From Chrysophaeum taylorii (lineage: Eukaryota; Sar; Pelagophyceae; Pelagomonadales; Pelagomonadaceae), in the NCBI GenBank assembly GCA_029834535.1, contig JAQMWT010000317.1:620001-684000 (forward strand): a stretch of 64,000 nt of DNA, in the 5' to 3' direction. Position numbers and translations under genes: made by a program. A model generated the notes under the pieces. That model searched no databases. It was not told where the DNA came from and saw only the letters and a list, made by a program, of their open reading frames with translations. Shown in pieces: positions 59,536 through 64,000 of the stretch; position 1 is the stretch's first letter; each line of letters opens with the position of its first letter.

Positions 59536-62120
59536 ATGACACCAAATTTGCCGGCCGGGGTGGTCCAGTTCATGGCCGTGGGCATGGTGATGGGCTTACA
59601 GGGGATCGTCGGCGGGTGGATTTTCGCCCACGTGATAAGCCAGGGTCCCGGGCACGTGATCTCGCCGGTTCACCCCAAGGGCGAGCTCGCCCGGTCGGGG
59701 AGTTTGTGGGTATTCTTGCGGCGCGTTTGCGGGCTGCGGGACGACGAGGTGCTGAAAAATGGCGGGGCCGACGGGTTGCTCGCTTTGAAACGAGTCGAAC
59801 ACCGGTGCGCGATGGTCCTCGCTAACCTGTTTATGGCGGTGCCTTTGCTGATCGCGTACGCGGTTAACTTGGAGGGGGGCGCGACGGCGCTGGGCCTCGC
59901 GAGGACTACTATCGCGAACGCCGCCCCCTTGTCGGTCGGTCGGCTGCACATCCGACTGTGGGCGATGGTCGCCGCGTGCTACTTCGTGCAGATTGCGGGG
60001 AATCTGATATTAGAAAGATACGACGAACTCGCGTCGAAAATCATCTCGGCTTCTGTGGAGAAAGCGCCGGGCCACCACTACGCGGTCGTCGCGCGAGGGC
60101 TCGACCCCGCGAACGTCAAGGACATCTTCGAGACGGCCCTCCGCGGGTCGGTCCTCCACGTCCACCACGTGACGGCCTACAATAACCGTTCTGCTGCTGC
60201 TGCTGCTGCTGCTTGTTCGAGAGAGAGAGAAATCGAATCGGCGCCGCCTTTTTTGTGGATCCGGGACGACGACGCGGCGTGCTTTCCCCAGATCTGGGGG
60301 AGTCTCGTAGCCTATGTGGTGCGGCGGTGGCGGCACCGCCGCGGCGGGCTCCGCGGAAGAGTGCACGCCTACGTCGAGGCCCTCCGCGCGGCCAAACAGC
60401 GCGAGGCGGACGCGAGGCCCGACGCGCTCGGAGCGCGGCCGTACGCCGAACGATGTCGCGTCGCTCTCGCCGACGCGGTCGCCGCCCCGCGGCAACTCTC
60501 GCGGGTTGCGGTGGTGGTCTTCGACTCGGTATCGAGCGCCACGGCGGCCGCCACGCTCCCCGTGGGCCTCGTCGGGGGCGACGACCGGTCTCTCGACCCC
60601 GCGCCCGAGCCCAGAGATATTAAGTGGGAGAACCTCGAGGAGGGGTCGTCGCGCGACGCCGCGCGCGCCTGGGGGATCGTGGGCATTACCCTCGCCGCGA
60701 CCGCCGGGTTCTCGGGCGTCGCCCTCGCCACGCGGATCTACGCGCGCCGCGGCCCCGAGAACGTAGTCGCTCTCGCGGTCATGGGCGTCGTTCCCGTCTA
60801 CGTCGCCAAGCGAATGATGGGAGCGACGCACGCGGCTCTCCGGTGGGTGTATTGGGCGACGAACGAGGCCTCGACCGAGTCGCGCCTCGAGCTTTCCACC
60901 CAGCGCGACTACGTCCGGCTCCTCCAGGCCTGCGCTTTCGCGGGACCTATTCTAGCGATCGCCCTCTTCTCGACCGTCCCCAAGCATCACAGATCGATGC
61001 TCGATCGCTCGGGCGACGGCGCGGCCGCGCTCGACTACGTCCCCCCCGACTTCCTCCAGGTCCTCGCCATCCGCAAGATCCCCCCCCTCGCCTTTGGCTT
61101 CGCCGCCATGCTTCTCTTCAAGACGGGCGACGACCTCTACTCTCTCCTTTTCCGCGTCCCGGCTTACGTCCACTACCTCAAGATGAAGCGCGCCGTTCTC
61201 CGACGCGGCGGAGAGTCGTCGCGCGTTTTCGCGAACCAGTTCTATTTCGGCCAGGGCCGCGACCGCGACCCCACCCACACCATAGTCGGCGCCTTCGCCT
61301 TCTCGGGTCAGGCGGGGTTCGAGGTCTTCGCGCTCTCCATCGTTTCAGCCTTCGCTCCCCTCGCGCCCGCCGTCGTCCCCGTCGGCCTCCTCTACTTGAC
61401 GGTCGCGACGTTCTCGCAGAAGTTCGTCCTCTCGAACACGGCCTGCCCGAAATTCAACGTCGACGGCCTCTTCTGGCGCCTGGACGTCCGCCAGTCGAGG
61501 AGCTGCCTCCACCTCGCCCTCGCCTTCAACTTGATAATCTGCCTCTTCTGCGGCGCCGTCGCGCACCTCTTCGGCCTCGCGCCCCTCCTCGTTTTGGCGG
61601 TTTACTTCGACGCCAAGAGCGCGCACCGCTTTCTCACGAAAAACAGACACGGCCTCAGCGCCGGCCGCCTGCCGCTCCTCGAGGCCGCCGACGTCGACCG
61701 GAGACGCGCCCCGACGCACGCCGCCACCGCCTGCGCCGATTACTGCGGCGCCGACCAAGTCTGGGCCCCGCGCGAGGAACCCCCGCCCCGGGGCGGCGAC
61801 GTCGACTTCTTCCCGGGCCCGCCCATCGCCGACGACGACGACCTCGACGACAGGCTCGAGCCCCTGCTCATGTGGCTCGCGCGCTACGACTCGAAGCGCG
61901 CCGTCCCCACCTTCTTCAGAACCCCCGAGGGCACCGAGGACGTCGTCTTCAAGGACTCCACGCTCCGGAAGATCGCCGACACCGTCTGGCGCAAGATGAA
62001 GACCACCTACCCCGGGGTTGCGGGACACCGCCTCCACCAGCAGCTTCCCGTAGGAGACCACGACGACCAAGCCCCCGCCGACGTCGTAACGACGCGTCGC
62101 GTCCGCCTCGGCACCAACCC

Positions 62121-62157
<37 letters not shown>

Positions 62158-62205
62158 CACAAAGACGTCTCCCATCAGAACCACCCCGCACCGTACGCGC
62201 CGTGA
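59536..62205 (+). CDS. OSCA/CSC1/TMEM63-like (DUF221) membrane protein
   Basis: 889 residues. The N-terminal RSN1-type helices include 'MVLANLFMAVPLLIAYAVNL' and 'LWAMVAACYFVQIAGNLIL'. The cytosolic RRM-like domain has 'HYAVVARGLDPANVKDIFE' and 'SRVAVVVFDSVSSATAAA'. The family hallmark 'APEPRDIKWENLEEGSSRDA' follows at about 354-373, leading into the pore helices ('AWGIVGITLAATAGFSGVAL', then several more to about 720). The family forms Ca2+-permeable, osmotically or mechanically gated channels, or scramblases. Family length is usually 700-800; the excess is a charged C-terminus with a long Asp run. It is divergent from the TKL kinase gene. Confidence 0.85.
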
Positions 62206-62537
62206 TCTTTTCTTCATTTCCCGAGTGGTGATGATCGATCTGTAGCCGGGAGAGAGTGAGGGAGTCTGGACGCGCGCGGCCACCGAGAGAATCGAGAGAG
62301 AAGCGAGCATCCTCCTCGAGAATCCTCCTCCTCGATAATAATAATCCTCGAGTATCGAGACTCTCGTCGACTGATATTGTCATTGGTTGATTATTCGGGG
62401 GAAGGAGTCATGCTGTCGTCGTCGTGCCGCCGGCGATCGACGGAATCCGCCGGCGACCGACGGAATCCGCCGCCGCCGCCGCCGCCGATGCCGCCGCCGC
62501 CAAATATATGTGATAGGACATACGTTCCCGTCATCCC
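62206..62537. other. Convergent intergenic region, no gene seen
   Basis: Includes GA-rich and TCCTC-rich stretches, and two tandem copies of a GCCGGCGA[T/C]CGACGGAATCC unit at about 62429-62469, followed by a CCG run. Confidence 0.6.
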
Positions 62538-63320
62538 CTAGTCGGGGCGTCGTCGGGCTCGGATCGCGTCGAAAAGACAGGAGTTGTTTTTGGAGGAGGT
62601 GGTGTGCAGGCGGTTGAGGGGGCGGAGTGCGTCGCCGCGTTTCTCGACGTCGCGAGCGTACTCGGGCCTGCGTAATTCGTGGGGCTTGAGGTGTTGTTCT
62701 CGGGCAAGCATGTCCTTGAGCTTCTGGCGAAGCATCGCGCGCCAAGCGTCCTTGAGGCCGTCGGCGTCGTTCTCGAAATCGAGATCCCGGACGGTGTGGT
62801 ATGCCGCGCGGAGCTCGACGACGTCGCAGTTTGAAGGGTTATACTTGTGCCGGAGATCCGCCGGGTGCGCCCGCCGCAACGCCTCCTCGGGCACCCATAC
62901 GACCCATGGGAACCTCGTCATCCGGAGCCGCTTTGCTAGCCGCGGAACGCGCGCGTCGAGATCTTTCGCACTCAGCGTCGCGACGTCCGCTGGAATCACC
63001 GCCCGCTGCGCCAAAAACGCGCGCCGATTCTCCGGCGCTTGGCGCGCGTCCCACTCGCGCTCTTCGCGCTCTACGCGCGCCGCGTACTCGGGGTGCCGCC
63101 GCACGGCCGCGCCGAGCGCTTCGACCTCGGATTCGCACGCATCGCCGCCAACGAGGCGCTCGACGGCGCGCCGCAGCCGCTCTTCCAGCACTTCCAGCGG
63201 CACTTCGTCTCTCAGCGGCGACGCGAGGGCGCCACGGACCTGCTCGAGGAGTCCGTCGATGGCCTTGACGCGCGTCAGCGCAGTCGACGCGAGGCGCTGC
63301 AAGTCACTCCCATCAGTCAT
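62538..63320 (-). CDS. Hypothetical protein, helical
   Basis: 260 residues from the ATG at 63320 (the longer frame begins with a TTG). Not recognised. It is rich in Arg, Ala, Leu and Glu; residues 1-85 look coiled-coil ('LQRLASTALTRVKAIDGLLE', 'VPLEVLEERLRRAVERL'). A middle region with aromatic residues ('MTRFPWVVWVPEEALRRAHP') and conserved-looking 'LRHKYNPSNCDVVELRAAYH' may be a folded domain. No signal peptide or membrane segment. It is convergent with the OSCA-like gene and borders Helitron-like copy G. Strong codon composition and length support it as real. Confidence 0.6.
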   Translation of the reverse strand: MTDGSDLQRLASTALTRVKAIDGLLEQVRGALASPLRDEVPLEVLEERLRRAVERLVGGDACESEVEALGAAVRRHPEYAARVEREEREWDARQAPENRRAFLAQRAVIPADVATLSAKDLDARVPRLAKRLRMTRFPWVVWVPEEALRRAHPADLRHKYNPSNCDVVELRAAYHTVRDLDFENDADGLKDAWRAMLRQKLKDMLAREQHLKPHELRRPEYARDVEKRGDALRPLNRLHTTSSKNNSCLFDAIRARRRPD

Positions 63321-63427
63321 CAACGGTGAAATGTTAACCAAGGACGAGGCTTTCTAAACATTTTTTACTAAGGGTGAAGACCTACAGTGTTTAGAGTACA
63401 TCTTATTATACAGCTTATTAGTATAAT

Positions 63428-64000
63428 ACAAGTGCAGGCCAGTAAGTTCACCTAGTCCCAATCTCTAACCCCAGTAAGCTCACCTGGTCTCAGTAAGTTT
63501 CATATAAGTTCACCTGGTCAGTAAGTTCACCTAGCTCACACCAACTCCTTTGAGCTCGAACTCCTTTGAGCTCGTCGCTCTCGCCTCCGCCAATCTAAGC
63601 TGCTTCGATCCGCACGCGCCGCCAACCTTTGAGTGAGTTTACTCTAAAAACCCTTTGCTCTAAAACCCCAGTATGTTCACCTGGTCCCAGTTTCACCTGG
63701 TCACTCAGTTCACCTAGTCCCAATCTCAAACCCCAGTAAGTTCACGTGGTCCCAGTAAGTTTGTTGATCGTTTGGCGTAGGCGGGCCTTAAGGGATACAG
63801 GTTGGAGGAGCCTCGGTGACAACGACACGATCGATCATGTATCTGGTACCGTTGCAGTGGCCGTGCGACGGGTCGAGGTTTCGAAGACATTAAGCTCGCG
63901 ATCAAAGTCAGCATGCCGTTGGTTGTCAGGGAGTTCCCGAAAACTCGACTGTAAAGAGCGAGGCGTCGTCTTCCGACCCAACCTAGTCGGCCGAAAAAAA
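63428..64000 (-). mobile_element. Helitron-like non-autonomous element, copy G (5' part outside window, internally deleted)
   Basis: Begins at the 3' terminus (ACAAGTGCAGGCC on the plus strand). The repeat-rich tail runs to about 63760, where it jumps directly into 'TTGTTGATCGTTTGGCGTAG'. Roughly 200 bp present in other copies (the CGCGTGTAGACG through TGGCCCTGGCTC part, including most of 'PREVG...QLYVAL') is missing. It continues into the PIF1 remnant until the window end. Confidence 0.65.

Overview
This window is nuclear DNA of a GC-rich unicellular eukaryote with a compact genome. The best fit is a photosynthetic stramenopile with a secondary red plastid, of pelagophyte type. That is inference from four things: a bipartite plastid leader with a 'GGFVAP' motif on a tRNase Z, the mix of families (choline-transporter-like protein, OSCA/TMEM63-like protein, TKL receptor kinase, MYND-RINGv-TPR, SHAQKYF-Myb, giant beta-helix membrane receptor), very short introns, and almost no space between many genes. 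No rRNA, intact tRNA, CRISPR or prokaryotic operon was seen.

Layout. 1-1.66 kb: two Helitron-like relics tail to tail. 1.9-16.3 kb: a dense block with a Golgi-type glycosyltransferase, an RRM protein and a plastid tRNase Z on a shared 37-bp promoter, a secreted GBP-like protein, a MYND/RINGv/TPR protein, an MFS transporter, a SHAQKYF Myb and a membrane-anchored metallo-beta-lactamase-fold protein. 17.4-19.8 kb: two tandem Helitron-like copies. 20.0-21.9 kb: a sulfotransferase-like secreted protein. 22.4-24.6 kb: a broken non-LTR retrotransposon. 24.8-31.1 kb: a CTL/SLC44 transporter with EF-hands, eIF3f, a PiT phosphate transporter and a dual-specificity phosphatase. 31.1-41.0 kb: an AT-richer island with two inverted, decayed gag-protease retroelement copies, one split by a Helitron-like element. 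41.1-47.0 kb: a 1959-residue beta-helix receptor. 47.0-49.7 kb: another Helitron-like copy and repeat debris. 49.7-63.3 kb: a dienelactone hydrolase with a Cys-rich tail, a WD40-like protein, FEN1, a propeller-ectodomain TKL kinase, an OSCA-like protein and an unknown protein. 63.4-64 kb: a seventh Helitron-like copy, cut by the window end.

Five gene models here differ from the longest open frames because introns had to be placed: MYND, Myb (2), PiT, dienelactone hydrolase and WD40 (2). All seven introns are 38-58 bp and all begin GTGCG[T/C]. Each one restores a recognisable protein or continues the reading frame. Several starts were moved from a non-ATG codon to the first in-frame ATG.

The seven Helitron-like copies carry only the C-terminal motifs of a PIF1 helicase, share the same frame break, and end in arrays of a GGTGAACTTACTGG-type repeat. 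They look like one non-autonomous family that spread after it was already broken.
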